The notes under the pieces: generated by a model
Told to the model about the DNA's origin: nothing
What the model saw: the letters and a program-made list of their open reading frames with translations, nothing else
Databases searched by the model: none
Translations under genes and position numbers: made by a program
From: Buttiauxella ferragutiae
Lineage (GTDB): Bacteria; Pseudomonadota; Gammaproteobacteria; Enterobacterales; Enterobacteriaceae
Assembly: GCF_001654915.1 (NCBI RefSeq)
Contig: NZ_LXEQ01000003.1
Direction: 5' to 3' (one strand)
DNA: 64,000 nt
Shown: piece by piece, positions 53,030 through 61,990 of the stretch
How positions within the stretch are numbered: the stretch's first letter is position 1
How the letters are laid out: every line of letters starts with the position of its first letter

Positions 53030-54004
53030 ATGAAAAAGACTCTCTTTAAAGGTTCCGTTATTAGCTGTGCCCTCGCTCTTTTGACGAGTTATTCTGCACA
53101 CGCTATTACGTTAAAAGTCGCAGATAACCATCTCGCTATCGATTCGACCGTTTTAGCGCTCAAATCTATGAACGACGAATTAAAAAAAACCACTAATGGC
53201 GAAGTGAAATTACGTATTTTTGCCAACGGTGCGCTGGGCGATGAAACTCAGGTTTTACAGGATGTGCAGAAAGGGACCGTCGATATGGCGCGTGTTTCTG
53301 TCTCTAACCTGCAATCGTTCAATGACAAGTTTTCGATTCTTTCCATGCCGTATCTGTTCCCCAGCAACGAAGCTTATCTGAAGTTCAGCCTCAGCCCGTT
53401 GGCTGATACTTTCTACGCCTACCCAGAATCCAGCGGTATTAAAGGGCTGACGTTCTATACCAGCTCGTTCCGTTCGTTCTATACCCGCGATAAAGGCATC
53501 GAAAAACCCGCAGATTTGAAAGGCGTCAAAATTCGCGTCATGGCCGACCCAACCGTACTGAATATGATGAAACGCCTGGGAGCAACCGCCACACCGCTGC
53601 CGTACAGCGAAGTCTTCGGTGCCATGCAGCAGGGTGTGGTCGATGGCGCAGAAAATGCCGTTTCGACGCTAACGGATGCCCGCCATGGCGAAATGATGAA
53701 AGCCTACTCTTTTGATGAACATACGCTGGTGCCTGACATTGTGGTTATCAGCAGCAAAACGTGGGCAAAACTGACGCCAGATCAACAGGTAAAACTGAAA
53801 CAAGCCGCACTGAACTCCGCCGTAATGCAGACCGAAGAGCAGGCAAAAGTACAGGCGAAAGCGAAGAAAGATGCCGAAGCGATGGGCGTGAAATTCTACT
53901 ACCCAGAGAAAAAAGCCTTCCAGGATTTAGTGGAACCGATGTACGCCGAGCTTCCCGCCGACAAAATGCAGCAAGTAACCGAAATCCGTAATTCAATGCA
54001 ATAA
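53030..54004 (+). CDS. dctP: TRAP transporter substrate-binding protein DctP, system 2
   Basis: A 324-aa periplasmic binding protein, with a Sec signal (MKKTLFKGSVISCALALLTSYSAHA) and no lipobox, unlike system 1. Family features are ALGDETQVLQDVQKGTVDMARV, DLKGVKIRVMADPTVLNMMKRLG with the substrate-binding Arg of KIRVM, and FGAMQQGVVDGAENAVSTL. It is the first gene of the rightward operon dctP-dctQ-dctM followed by an isomerase and a dehydrogenase. Confidence 0.95.
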   Translation: MKKTLFKGSVISCALALLTSYSAHAITLKVADNHLAIDSTVLALKSMNDELKKTTNGEVKLRIFANGALGDETQVLQDVQKGTVDMARVSVSNLQSFNDKFSILSMPYLFPSNEAYLKFSLSPLADTFYAYPESSGIKGLTFYTSSFRSFYTRDKGIEKPADLKGVKIRVMADPTVLNMMKRLGATATPLPYSEVFGAMQQGVVDGAENAVSTLTDARHGEMMKAYSFDEHTLVPDIVVISSKTWAKLTPDQQVKLKQAALNSAVMQTEEQAKVQAKAKKDAEAMGVKFYYPEKKAFQDLVEPMYAELPADKMQQVTEIRNSMQ

Positions 54005-54014
54005 AAGCAATTAG

Positions 54015-54044
54015 CCTGTAAAGCCAGACGGCTGGCTTTACAGG
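54015..54044. promoter_or_regulatory. Intergenic hairpin between dctP and dctQ, system 2
   Basis: Thirteen-base-pair perfect stem, CCTGTAAAGCCAG and CTGGCTTTACAGG, with loop ACGG. It lies in the 62-base gap between dctP and dctQ and lacks a T run. Its position mirrors the hairpin of system 1. Confidence 0.8.
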
Positions 54045-54066
54045 GCGAGCTTTCCCGGAGTACTTC

Positions 54067-54552
54067 ATGAACCTTCAAACCTTTAAGTCATACCTTGATA
54101 AAGGTATCGGGCTGCTGGTGGCGTGCCTGCTCACCGCCTTGTGCCTGATTGCGATGTGGCAGGTTTTTACCCGCTATATCCTTAACGACCCCAGCACTTA
54201 TACCGAAGAATTACTGCGTTACATTATGATTTGGATGGGCTTTTTAGGGGCAGTTTGCTGCTTCTCTTCCCAGCGCCATTTAGCTCTGACGCTGCTGGAA
54301 TCGAAACTCAATATCCGCCTGCGTGTAAAGCTAAACACTCTGCATCACGTGATTATTATGGTTTCCATTTTCTTCGTCATGATCCTCGGCGGCTGGCAAT
54401 TTATGCTCGAAGGCATGGGTCAACGCTCCAGTACGCTGGGCATTCCAATGGGTTGGATCCACGCCATTATTCCTTTGAGCGGCGTGCTTATTATTTTGCT
54501 GGAAATCATCAATATCATCAGCAATTGCCAGGGAAAGAATGCCCATGATTGA
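54067..54552 (+). CDS. dctQ: TRAP transporter small permease DctQ, system 2
   Basis: A 161-aa protein with four membrane segments and the family pattern WQVFTRYILNDPSTYTEELLRYIMIWMGFLGAVCCFSSQRHLALTLLESKL. It overlaps dctM by eight bases, so the two permeases are co-translated. Confidence 0.93.
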   Translation: MNLQTFKSYLDKGIGLLVACLLTALCLIAMWQVFTRYILNDPSTYTEELLRYIMIWMGFLGAVCCFSSQRHLALTLLESKLNIRLRVKLNTLHHVIIMVSIFFVMILGGWQFMLEGMGQRSSTLGIPMGWIHAIIPLSGVLIILLEIINIISNCQGKNAHD

Positions 54553-55852
54553 TTCCGAAATTCTCATCGCTTGCAGCATGCTGCTGGGCAGCTTTATTTT
54601 CTTTTTAGTGCTCGGATTACCGGTGGCGATTGCCATTATGGTGTCGTCGATTTTCACGCTGATTTTCAGCATGTCGGTGGGGGATATTCTCTATTCCGGC
54701 AGCCAGAAAATGTTTACCGGCATCAACAACTTTGGCCTGTTAGCGGCACCGTTCTTTATTCTTTCCGGTAACTTAATGAATAAAGGCGGGATAGCCCGAC
54801 GGCTGGTTAACTTAGCGATGCTGCTTGGCGGACGCATTCCTGGTTCGCTGGCGCATGCCAACGTTATCAGTAATATGCTGTTTGGAAGTGTGTGCGGTTC
54901 CTCCGTTGCCGCCGCTTCTGCGGTCGGTGGTTTTATGGGGCCGCTGCAAAAAGAGAAAAACTACGATCCGTACTTCTCCGCCGCCGTTAACATTGCTTCA
55001 GCACCTACCGGTTTGCTTATTCCCCCAACTGGTTTGTTTATTGTCTTCTCATTAATGACCGGAACTTCGGTAGCAACGTTGTTTGTTGCCGGTTATGTAC
55101 CGGGGATTTTAATGGGCCTCGGTGTGATGTTTTATGCGTGGATCTATGCCAAAAAACATAACTATCCGGTAGAGGATAAAGTGCCGTTAAAACAGGCGCT
55201 GCGTATTGTTTTTGATGCCATCCCTAGCCTGTTAATGATTGTGGTGGTGATTGGCGGAATTATTGTTGGCATATTCACCGCGACCGAAGGCGGCGTCATC
55301 TCGGTTTTCTACGGGCTTATTCTTTCGCTGTGTTATGGCACCATTAAGCCGAAAGATTTACCGGCAATTATGATCGAGTCGGCGATTATTTCCGGCATGA
55401 TTTTATTCCTGATTGCCGCTTCGTCGTTTATGTCGTGGGCGATGACCTGGCTGTCTATTCCGGATACCGTCAGCGAACTGCTGCTGTCTGTTTCGGAAAA
55501 CCCGATTATTATCTTGCTGATCATGAACTTACTATTGGTGATTGTCGGCACCTTTATGGATATCAGCCCGGCATTACTGATTTTCACACCGATCTTTTTC
55601 CCGATTACACAAAGCATCGGCATGGACCCGATTCACTTCGGCGTGATGCTGGTCTTTAACTTGTGTATCGGCAATATCACACCGCCGGTGGGCAGCGCCT
55701 TATTTGTGGGTTGCAGCATCGCCAATGTGCCGATGGAAAAAGTCATTAAACCGTTATTACCGATCTTCGCCATCGAATTTATTTTATTGCTGGTGGTGAC
55801 TTATATTCCTGAAATTTCATTATTCCTTCCCCATTTATTTGGCATGAGCTAA
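54545..55852 (+). CDS. dctM: TRAP transporter large permease DctM, system 2
   Basis: The 435-aa large permease with about 12 membrane segments. I prefer the ATG of MIDSEILIACSML; a start two codons earlier is possible. Landmarks are FFILSGNLMNKGGIARRLVNLAMLLGG, GSVCGSSVAAASAVGGFMGPLQKEKNYDPYFSAAVNIASAPTGLLIPPTG and FNLCIGNITPPVGSALFVGCSIANV. It resembles the system 1 DctM but is clearly distinct. Confidence 0.94.
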   Translation: MIDSEILIACSMLLGSFIFFLVLGLPVAIAIMVSSIFTLIFSMSVGDILYSGSQKMFTGINNFGLLAAPFFILSGNLMNKGGIARRLVNLAMLLGGRIPGSLAHANVISNMLFGSVCGSSVAAASAVGGFMGPLQKEKNYDPYFSAAVNIASAPTGLLIPPTGLFIVFSLMTGTSVATLFVAGYVPGILMGLGVMFYAWIYAKKHNYPVEDKVPLKQALRIVFDAIPSLLMIVVVIGGIIVGIFTATEGGVISVFYGLILSLCYGTIKPKDLPAIMIESAIISGMILFLIAASSFMSWAMTWLSIPDTVSELLLSVSENPIIILLIMNLLLVIVGTFMDISPALLIFTPIFFPITQSIGMDPIHFGVMLVFNLCIGNITPPVGSALFVGCSIANVPMEKVIKPLLPIFAIEFILLLVVTYIPEISLFLPHLFGMS

Positions 55853-55864
55853 GAGGTTTATCTG

Positions 55865-56722
55865 ATGCACCAATTTACTTTATCTGCCTTTGCAGATGAG
55901 ATTTCGCCGTGGCTGGAAACACAAATGGATGTGCTGGATAAATTCAATATCCGCCATATCGAGATGCGCGGCGTGAATGACCGCCCGCTGGTAGAACACA
56001 CCTTAGATGAAGTGAAATTAATTAAACAACGCCTGGATGAGCGCGGCTTTGCTATTTCCTCTGTCGGTTCGCCCATTGGCAAAATTGGCCTCGATGAAGA
56101 TTTTGACGCGCATCTTGACCTGTTTCGTCACACCTTAAAAATCGCCCAAATTCTTGAAGCGCCATACATCCGCATGTTCAGCTTCTGGATGCCGAAAGAT
56201 GAAGATCCGCAGCAATACTGGCCGGAAGTGTTGCACCGCTGGCAGCAACTGGTTGCCGCCGCCGAAGGCTATGACGTCACGCTACTGCACGAAAACGAAA
56301 AAGACATTTTCGGTGATACCGCCGAACGTTGCCTGCAACTGCTGGAAGCGCTGAATACGCCGAAAGTCAAAGCGGTTTTCGACCCGGCAAACTTTGTGCA
56401 GTGCGGCGTCACTCCATTCCCGGATGCGTTTACGCTGCTGCGCAAACACGTCGTCTATATCCATATTAAAGACGCTCTATTCGCCACGGGCGATGTCATG
56501 CCTGCGGGCCTGGGTGACGGGCGCATCGGCGACATGCTGGCAGAACTGGCGACCTGTGGTTACCAGGGGTTCTTATCCCTTGAGCCCCATCTGGCCGATT
56601 TCAGCGGTTTCAAAGCATTAGAAAATAGCGCGATAACCAGTGACAAAATGGACCATGGTGAAGCCGCATTTACCTGCGCGGTGAACGCCCTGAATAGCGT
56701 CATTAATGAGCGAGGCCTGTAA
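55865..56722 (+). CDS. Sugar phosphate isomerase/epimerase (AP-endonuclease-2-type TIM barrel)
   Basis: A 285-aa TIM-barrel protein of the xylose-isomerase-like/IolE superfamily. Metal-binding residues appear in HIEMRGVNDRP, LLHENEKDIFGDTAERC, KAVFDPANFVQCG, HIKDALF and FLSLEPHL, with Glu, Asp, His and Glu as the usual ligands. It probably isomerises or epimerises a keto or sugar acid brought in by the TRAP system. The 12-base gap after dctM and the one-base gap to the next gene indicate one operon. Substrate unknown. Confidence 0.85.
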   Translation: MHQFTLSAFADEISPWLETQMDVLDKFNIRHIEMRGVNDRPLVEHTLDEVKLIKQRLDERGFAISSVGSPIGKIGLDEDFDAHLDLFRHTLKIAQILEAPYIRMFSFWMPKDEDPQQYWPEVLHRWQQLVAAAEGYDVTLLHENEKDIFGDTAERCLQLLEALNTPKVKAVFDPANFVQCGVTPFPDAFTLLRKHVVYIHIKDALFATGDVMPAGLGDGRIGDMLAELATCGYQGFLSLEPHLADFSGFKALENSAITSDKMDHGEAAFTCAVNALNSVINERGL

Positions 56723-56723
56723 C

Positions 56724-57878
56724 ATGGAAAAAGTACGCTTTGGCATTATTGGAGTTGGCAATATGGGCACCGTTCACGCCCGTTATTTGCTGGCAGGTAC
56801 GGTGAAAGAAGCGGTTCTTAGCGCCGTTTGCGATAACAATCCGCAAAAGCATGAGGCGATTCGTCAGGTGGTTGGGGAAAATATCCCGCTGTTTAGTGAC
56901 GCAGAAGAAATGCTGCAAAGTGGGCTTATCGACGCGGTATTAATCGTCACGCCCCACTACGACCACCCGGCGCTGGCCATGTTGGCGATGCGCAACGGCA
57001 TTCATACTTTGTGCGAAAAGCCCGCAGGCGTCTACACCGCGCAAGTGCGTGAAATGAATGAATGCGCGCAGCAGTGCGATGTGGTTTTCGGCCTGATGTA
57101 CAACCAGCGCCCTAACCCGCTGTACCAGAAAGTAAAAGACCTTATCGACAGCGGCGAGCTGGGTGAAATCCGCCGCTCAAACTGGATCATTACTAACTGG
57201 TATCGCTCGCAAAGCTATTACGATTCCGGAAGCTGGCGCGCCACCTGGAAAGGCGAAGGCGGCGGTGTGCTGCTAAACCAGGACCCGCATCAACTGGATT
57301 TGTGGCAGTGGCTGGTGGGGATGCCGGTTCGCCTGCGCGCTTTTTGCCAGTTTGGTAAACATCGCAAGATTGAAGTGGAAGATGAAGTGACCGCTTACGC
57401 GGAATACGCCAACGGCGCGACCGGCGTGTTTATTACCACCGTGGCAGAAACCCCCGGCACCAACCGCCTGGAGATTATCGGCGATAAAGGCAAAGTGGTG
57501 GTTGAGGAAGGCAAGCTTCGCTACTGGCGTTTGCGGGAATCCGAAACCGAGTTCAACGCCCGCTGGACCGGCGGATTTGGCGAACCGGAGTGCTGGGAAG
57601 TGCTGATCTCTACCGCGTCTGAATGCAGTGAACATCATGTGATTACCCGCAACTTCTGCGCCGCCGTGCTGCGTGGCGAGCCGCTCATCGCACCGGGTGA
57701 AGAAGGGATTCGCGGGCTGACGATTTCCAACGCCATGCACCTTTCAAGCTGGACCGACGGTTGGGTAACATTGCCACTCGACGAAGAGCTGTACAAGACA
57801 CTGCTTGACGAGCGGATTACGCAGTCTGTTGAAAAACAGACCGAAAGCAAAACCCTCGACGCCAGCGGTACCTGGTAA
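56724..57878 (+). CDS. Gfo/Idh/MocA-family oxidoreductase
   Basis: A 384-aa NAD(P)-dependent sugar dehydrogenase. I start at the ATG of MEKVRFGIIGVGNMGTVHARYLLAG; it follows the previous stop by one base. The Rossmann motif GVGNMGTVHA is followed by DAVLIVTPHYDHPALAM and the catalytic CEKPAGVY (Lys of EKP). QDPHQLDLWQWLVGMP contains the DPHQLD catalytic stretch (Asp/His). Together with the TIM-barrel isomerase this is typical of keto-sugar or inositol-like pathways. It is the last gene of the TRAP operon. Confidence 0.9.
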   Translation: MEKVRFGIIGVGNMGTVHARYLLAGTVKEAVLSAVCDNNPQKHEAIRQVVGENIPLFSDAEEMLQSGLIDAVLIVTPHYDHPALAMLAMRNGIHTLCEKPAGVYTAQVREMNECAQQCDVVFGLMYNQRPNPLYQKVKDLIDSGELGEIRRSNWIITNWYRSQSYYDSGSWRATWKGEGGGVLLNQDPHQLDLWQWLVGMPVRLRAFCQFGKHRKIEVEDEVTAYAEYANGATGVFITTVAETPGTNRLEIIGDKGKVVVEEGKLRYWRLRESETEFNARWTGGFGEPECWEVLISTASECSEHHVITRNFCAAVLRGEPLIAPGEEGIRGLTISNAMHLSSWTDGWVTLPLDEELYKTLLDERITQSVEKQTESKTLDASGTW

Positions 57879-57990
57879 CACAGTCACCAAACGCGGGTAT
57901 CCGTTCTGGTTGCCCGCTCATTCCCCCTTCACATCAGACTGTACAAACCGTTACCCGCGTTCCGTTTACGAATAATTGCTGGCCGTGATA

Positions 57991-58005
57991 TGTTATATGG
58001 TAACA
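57991..58005. promoter_or_regulatory. Zur-like box upstream of the SPFH/P-type ATPase operon
   Basis: TGTTATATGGTAACA agrees with the Zur consensus TGTTATANTATAACA at 13 of 15 positions, the left arm being perfect. It lies 11 bases before the first ATG of the operon, where binding would block transcription or translation initiation. By-eye match only. Confidence 0.5.
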
Positions 58006-58015
58006 ATAAACCTCA

Positions 58016-59983
58016 ATGACACAGCCCTCCCAAATGACTGAACCCACCAAACGCTCGCCGTTTAGCTCCCAGGCGCGTGACTCTCTCGCCCCCGCGCAAG
58101 CCAGGCTGACCGGCAGATTGGTCGGCGGATTAAGCGCCGCGATCTTCCTGATGATTTTAGTGGCGCTGGTTGTCAGTATGTTCGAGTCATCTTCCCGCTG
58201 GCCGGTGCTATTAAGCAGCAATGCCGCAGCCCTGATTTTGCTGGCGATCTCTTTATTTAATGCGCAGCGGATTTGCCAGTGGCGCGCCGGGAAGTTCGCC
58301 CCCGTGCCAGAACCTGAAGCACAAACCGAACCCGCTCCCCCGCCGACCATTTACCAGCGGCTTGGGGCGCTGATTCCTGTCAATTTCAGCCGTATCAATG
58401 CGTTGCTTAAGAGTGATGGCATTTGGCTCGCTTCGATGGCGCTGTTTGTGTTGTTTGTCGCGCAAGTGGGTTTTGCCACGCAATACCTGGCGCTGGATGA
58501 AGGCAACTTGCGCTGGGTGGCGGTTGGGATAATTACCACGGCGATGTTTACCACGCTGGTGGCTGAACGCCATCTGGCGGCCACCGTCGATGAAGCCTGG
58601 CCGGAAGCAAAATTTATTGCGCCGCTATTACGCCTGGCTCTGGCGGTGCAATGTCTCACCCTGATCGCGCTAATTTTCCCGGCGGCTAACCTCCCGTTAC
58701 TGGTCGATCTCCCTGCCATGCTGGTGATTCTGGTCGCGCTTGAGTTCCTGCTGCGCGGCCTGTTTTCCCTGTTTACTCCGCCAAAAGAAGCAGATAGCGA
58801 ACCGGATTTCCTCGCCAAAAGCCAACTGGCCGCGCAGCTCGTTTGGCCGCCTCGCCCGCTGCTTTTTTTACAGCGCGAGCTGCATCAACACTTTGGGATA
58901 GATTTGCGCCAGCTGTGGGCGTTTACCGTGTTGCGGCGGGCTTTTTTACCGGTGCTGACGGTGATGCTGATTTGCGGCTGGTTGCTGACCGGCTTGCAGC
59001 AAATTTCTGCCACGCAGCGTGGAATTTACGAACGCTTTGGTAAGCCGGTAAAAGTGTTGTCATCCGGCCTGCATTACGGGCTGCCGTGGCCATTCGGGCA
59101 AGTGGTGCTGACGGAAAATGGCCAGGTGCACGAGTTAGCCACAGGTGAAGAACCCGGCACCACCGCGGAACCATTGACCAGCGCCGAAGGTGAAGCACCG
59201 CAAAGTGCCGATCGCCTGTGGGACGCGGTGCATAGTTTTGATAAAGCACAGATTATTGCCAGCCAAAGTGGTAGCCAGCAGAGCCTGCAAATCATTAATA
59301 GCGATGTGCGTTTTATGTGGCGCATCGGCCTGACCGACAACGCGGCGCTGGCAGCCACTTACAACAGTGCCAATCTGCCAGAACTGATTCGCAGCGCTGC
59401 CAACCAGGTGCTGGTGCATCAGTTTTCCTCTCAGACGCTTGAGCAGTTATTGGCTGAGCAACGCATCGCCTTAGCCAGCCAGATTAACCGCGCGGTGCAG
59501 CAAAAACTCGATAGCCTGCAGTCCGGCGTCGAACTGTTATCGACCGTGGTCGAAGCCATCCATCCACCCGCTGGTGCAGCGGATGCTTTTCATGGCGTAC
59601 AGGCGGCACAAATTTCTGCCCAGGCGCTGATTTCCCGTGAACGCGGGCACGCGGCGGAACTGGCGGCCAGCGCACAAACCACCGCGACCACCCGCCAAAA
59701 TCAGGCACAGATGAATGCCAGCGATGTGACCAGCAAAGCACAAGCCACAGCGGTGCGTTTCGCCGCCCAAAAACAGGCGGTGGCGCAGTCGGGTCAGGTG
59801 TTTATTGATGAATTATGGTACAGCCAGCTGCACCAGACGCTCGGCCACAGCCCGCTGTTAATTATCGACCAGCGTATTGGCGCGGGCTCGCCACCGACTA
59901 TCGACCTGCGCGAGTTTCCTTCATTGAACGATGCAGCACGGCGCGATGCGCCATCCAAACCGACACAGGAGTCTTCCCGTTGA
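58016..59983 (+). CDS. Large SPFH/HflK-like protein with seven-segment membrane N-terminus
   Basis: A 655-aa SPFH (stomatin/prohibitin/flotillin/HflK) protein. The N-terminal half (about 33-330) has about seven predicted membrane segments with a cytoplasmic linker near 85-115 rich in Pro, Glu and Ala. The SPFH domain starts at ISATQRGIYERFGKPVKVLSSGLHYGLPWPFGQV (about 330-365) and includes VRFMWRIGLTDNAALAATYNSANLPELIRSAANQVL; a helical, Gln- and Ala-rich segment (about 480-590) should form the coiled coil of the ring. The normal HflK is about 420 aa, so this is a longer, divergent family. It is the first of a four-gene operon; the next start overlaps its stop. Function unknown. Confidence 0.85.
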   Translation: MTQPSQMTEPTKRSPFSSQARDSLAPAQARLTGRLVGGLSAAIFLMILVALVVSMFESSSRWPVLLSSNAAALILLAISLFNAQRICQWRAGKFAPVPEPEAQTEPAPPPTIYQRLGALIPVNFSRINALLKSDGIWLASMALFVLFVAQVGFATQYLALDEGNLRWVAVGIITTAMFTTLVAERHLAATVDEAWPEAKFIAPLLRLALAVQCLTLIALIFPAANLPLLVDLPAMLVILVALEFLLRGLFSLFTPPKEADSEPDFLAKSQLAAQLVWPPRPLLFLQRELHQHFGIDLRQLWAFTVLRRAFLPVLTVMLICGWLLTGLQQISATQRGIYERFGKPVKVLSSGLHYGLPWPFGQVVLTENGQVHELATGEEPGTTAEPLTSAEGEAPQSADRLWDAVHSFDKAQIIASQSGSQQSLQIINSDVRFMWRIGLTDNAALAATYNSANLPELIRSAANQVLVHQFSSQTLEQLLAEQRIALASQINRAVQQKLDSLQSGVELLSTVVEAIHPPAGAADAFHGVQAAQISAQALISRERGHAAELAASAQTTATTRQNQAQMNASDVTSKAQATAVRFAAQKQAVAQSGQVFIDELWYSQLHQTLGHSPLLIIDQRIGAGSPPTIDLREFPSLNDAARRDAPSKPTQESSR

Positions 59984-60957
59984 GCCATTCACATCATCAT
60001 GGTTGCGGTTGCCATCACAGCCATCACCCCGATGCACCCAAAACCAAAGCCTGGAAGCGTATTGCGGGTGCGGGATTGCTGGTTGCTTTGCTGGTCGCGG
60101 CGGCAAGCCTGGTGCAGGTGCGCTCTGGCGAATCGCTGATCATTACTCGCTTCGGTAACCCGGTGCGCGTGCTGCTCAACCCTGGGCTGGCGTGGCGCTT
60201 ACCCGCACCGTTTGAGATGGCGACCGCTGTGGATTTACGGCTGCGTACCACATCGAGCGGGTTACAGGATGTTGGTACGCGTGACGGACTGCGGATCATC
60301 GTGCAGTCTTATGCGGTCTGGCAGGTTGATAACACGCCGCAACATGTGCAGCGCTTTATGCGCGCGGTGCAAAACCAGCCCGATGAAGCGGCACGGCAAA
60401 TCCGCGCTTATTTAGGGTCAGCGCTGGAAACCACCGCCAGCGGTTTTAGCCTCGCGCAGCTGGTCAATACCGATAGCCAGCAAGTGCAACTGAACCAGTT
60501 TGAAAGCCATTTGCAGGCGCAAATCAGCCAGCCGCTGCTCGAAAGTTACGGCATCCGTTTAGTGCAAGTTGGCACTGAACGCCTGACATTACCGGCGGTC
60601 ACGCTGAACGCCACGGTCGACCGGATGCGTGCCGAACGCGAAACCATTGCCACCGAGCGCACCGCCGAAGGCAAACGCGCTGCCGCAGAAATCCGCTCGG
60701 CAGCAGAACGGGATGCTCGCATTGTTGAAGCTCAGGCGCAGGTTCAGGCGGCAGATATTGAAGCGCAGTCTCAGGTGCAAGCCGCTGAAATTTATGGCAA
60801 GGCGTATGCCAGCTCGCCTCAGCTTTACAGCCTGTTGCGCCAGCTTGATGCGCTCAGTGGCGTGGTGAATTCCAGCACTCGCCTGGTGTTACGCACCGAT
60901 GCCGCGCCGTTCCACCTGTTAGTTGAAGGGCCGAAACTGGATAAAACCCATGAGTGA
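59980..60957 (+). CDS. HflC-like SPFH protein with His/Cys-rich N-terminus
   Basis: A 325-aa SPFH protein. I choose a TTG start at 59980 with AGGAG eight bases upstream; it overlaps the previous TGA as TTGA. This gives MSHSHHHGCGCHHSHHPD, a His- and Cys-rich tail of 17 residues with eight His and two Cys that can bind zinc or copper. A membrane segment follows (about 25-45), then the SPFH domain with VRSGESLIITRFGNPVRVLLNPGLAWRLPAPFE and a coiled coil rich in Ala, Glu and Arg (about 205-275). It is clearly HflC-like but not the chromosomal HflC (no hflX or hflK neighbour). The His-rich tail suggests a metal-sensing or metal-handing role. Confidence 0.87.
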   Translation: MSHSHHHGCGCHHSHHPDAPKTKAWKRIAGAGLLVALLVAAASLVQVRSGESLIITRFGNPVRVLLNPGLAWRLPAPFEMATAVDLRLRTTSSGLQDVGTRDGLRIIVQSYAVWQVDNTPQHVQRFMRAVQNQPDEAARQIRAYLGSALETTASGFSLAQLVNTDSQQVQLNQFESHLQAQISQPLLESYGIRLVQVGTERLTLPAVTLNATVDRMRAERETIATERTAEGKRAAAEIRSAAERDARIVEAQAQVQAADIEAQSQVQAAEIYGKAYASSPQLYSLLRQLDALSGVVNSSTRLVLRTDAAPFHLLVEGPKLDKTHE

Positions 60958-61990
60958 GCATCAGGTTAATAAACCCGCTGGCCCGTGGACGCAATCCATA
61001 CGCCTCGCCTTTTATGCACTGTATGCGCTGACGTTGCTGGCTGCGGCGTCGTGGTTGTTCTCGAACATTCGCCAAATCCCCGCCGACAGCCGCGCGGTGG
61101 TGCTGCACTTTGGCGCACAGCAGCGCGTGGCAGAAGCGGGTTTGTTGTTAACCTGGCCGAAGCCGATTGACGATGTGGTGATGGTTCCTGCGCCCGACCG
61201 CGTTATCGAACATCACGTGACCGCACTGTTACGCTCAGCCGATGCGCAGCGCGGCGATGACAGCAGCGATGCGCTGGCGGGTTCCGGTTACTTGTTAACC
61301 GGCGATGCGGGCGTGGTGCAACTGGATATCAGCGTGTTTTATCGTGTGGTCACACCAATGGCTTATGTCTTGCAGGGCGAGCATGTGATGCCAGCACTCG
61401 ACCGCCTGGTACAGCGCGCAGCCATTGCCGTTTGTGCCTCGCGGGATTTGGATACAATTCTGGTGGCGCGGCCAGAAATGGTCAGCGGCGATTCGAATGT
61501 CGCCCAACAGCGCGAACGCCTGCGTGCCGATGTGCAGCACAATATCGAACAGAATCTGCAACGCCTGGCGCTGGCGGGCAGCCCACTTGGTATTACGCTT
61601 GAGCGCGTAACCGTGCAATCAACTTTGCCGGAAACCACCGTCACCGCCTTCAACGCGGTATTAACCGCCAGCCAGCAAGCGTCACAAGCGATTGCCAACG
61701 CAAATACCGACGCTTCGTTAATACGCCAGAAATCGACACAGCTTGCCGACCAGCTACGCCAAACCGCACAAGCACAGGCACAAGAAAAAGTGGCGAAAGC
61801 GCAGTCTGACACCGCGTTGGTCAACCGCCTGGCCGGTAGCCATAACGATCCGGATTTGTTAGCGCGAGTGTACCGCGAACGCATTGCGGCGATTCTGGCG
61901 CAGGCCGAATCGGTGGTCACCGTATCCCCCCAGGATGATGCCAATTTGATCCTGCAAGCGGCCGGGAAAAAGGAACCGTCTAAACCATGA
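60950..61990 (+). CDS. HflK-like SPFH protein
   Basis: A 346-aa SPFH protein starting at an ATG that overlaps the upstream gene by eight bases. A single membrane segment is near 15-40, followed by the SPFH domain FSNIRQIPADSRAVVLHFGAQQRVAEAGLLLTWPKPIDDVVMVPAPDRV and DAGVVQLDISVFYRVVTPMAYVL. A coiled-coil region with many Ala and Gln (about 225-290) follows. It is HflK-like in layout and pairs with the preceding HflC-like protein as the usual hetero-SPFH pair. The P-type ATPase start overlaps its stop (ATGA). Confidence 0.85.
   Translation: MSEHQVNKPAGPWTQSIRLAFYALYALTLLAAASWLFSNIRQIPADSRAVVLHFGAQQRVAEAGLLLTWPKPIDDVVMVPAPDRVIEHHVTALLRSADAQRGDDSSDALAGSGYLLTGDAGVVQLDISVFYRVVTPMAYVLQGEHVMPALDRLVQRAAIAVCASRDLDTILVARPEMVSGDSNVAQQRERLRADVQHNIEQNLQRLALAGSPLGITLERVTVQSTLPETTVTAFNAVLTASQQASQAIANANTDASLIRQKSTQLADQLRQTAQAQAQEKVAKAQSDTALVNRLAGSHNDPDLLARVYRERIAAILAQAESVVTVSPQDDANLILQAAGKKEPSKP

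Noticed and set aside
57879..58015. A CueR- or ZntR-type MerR promoter before the SPFH operon
   Set aside because: No long-spaced -35/-10 with the ACCTTCC-like or ACTCTGGAG-like palindromes is present; the visible palindrome fits Zur better.
59980..61990. Assigning the HflC/HflK-like genes as the housekeeping hflC and hflK
   Set aside because: No hfq-hflX context, different sizes and order, an extra SPFH gene and a P-type ATPase; better regarded as a separate paralogous system.
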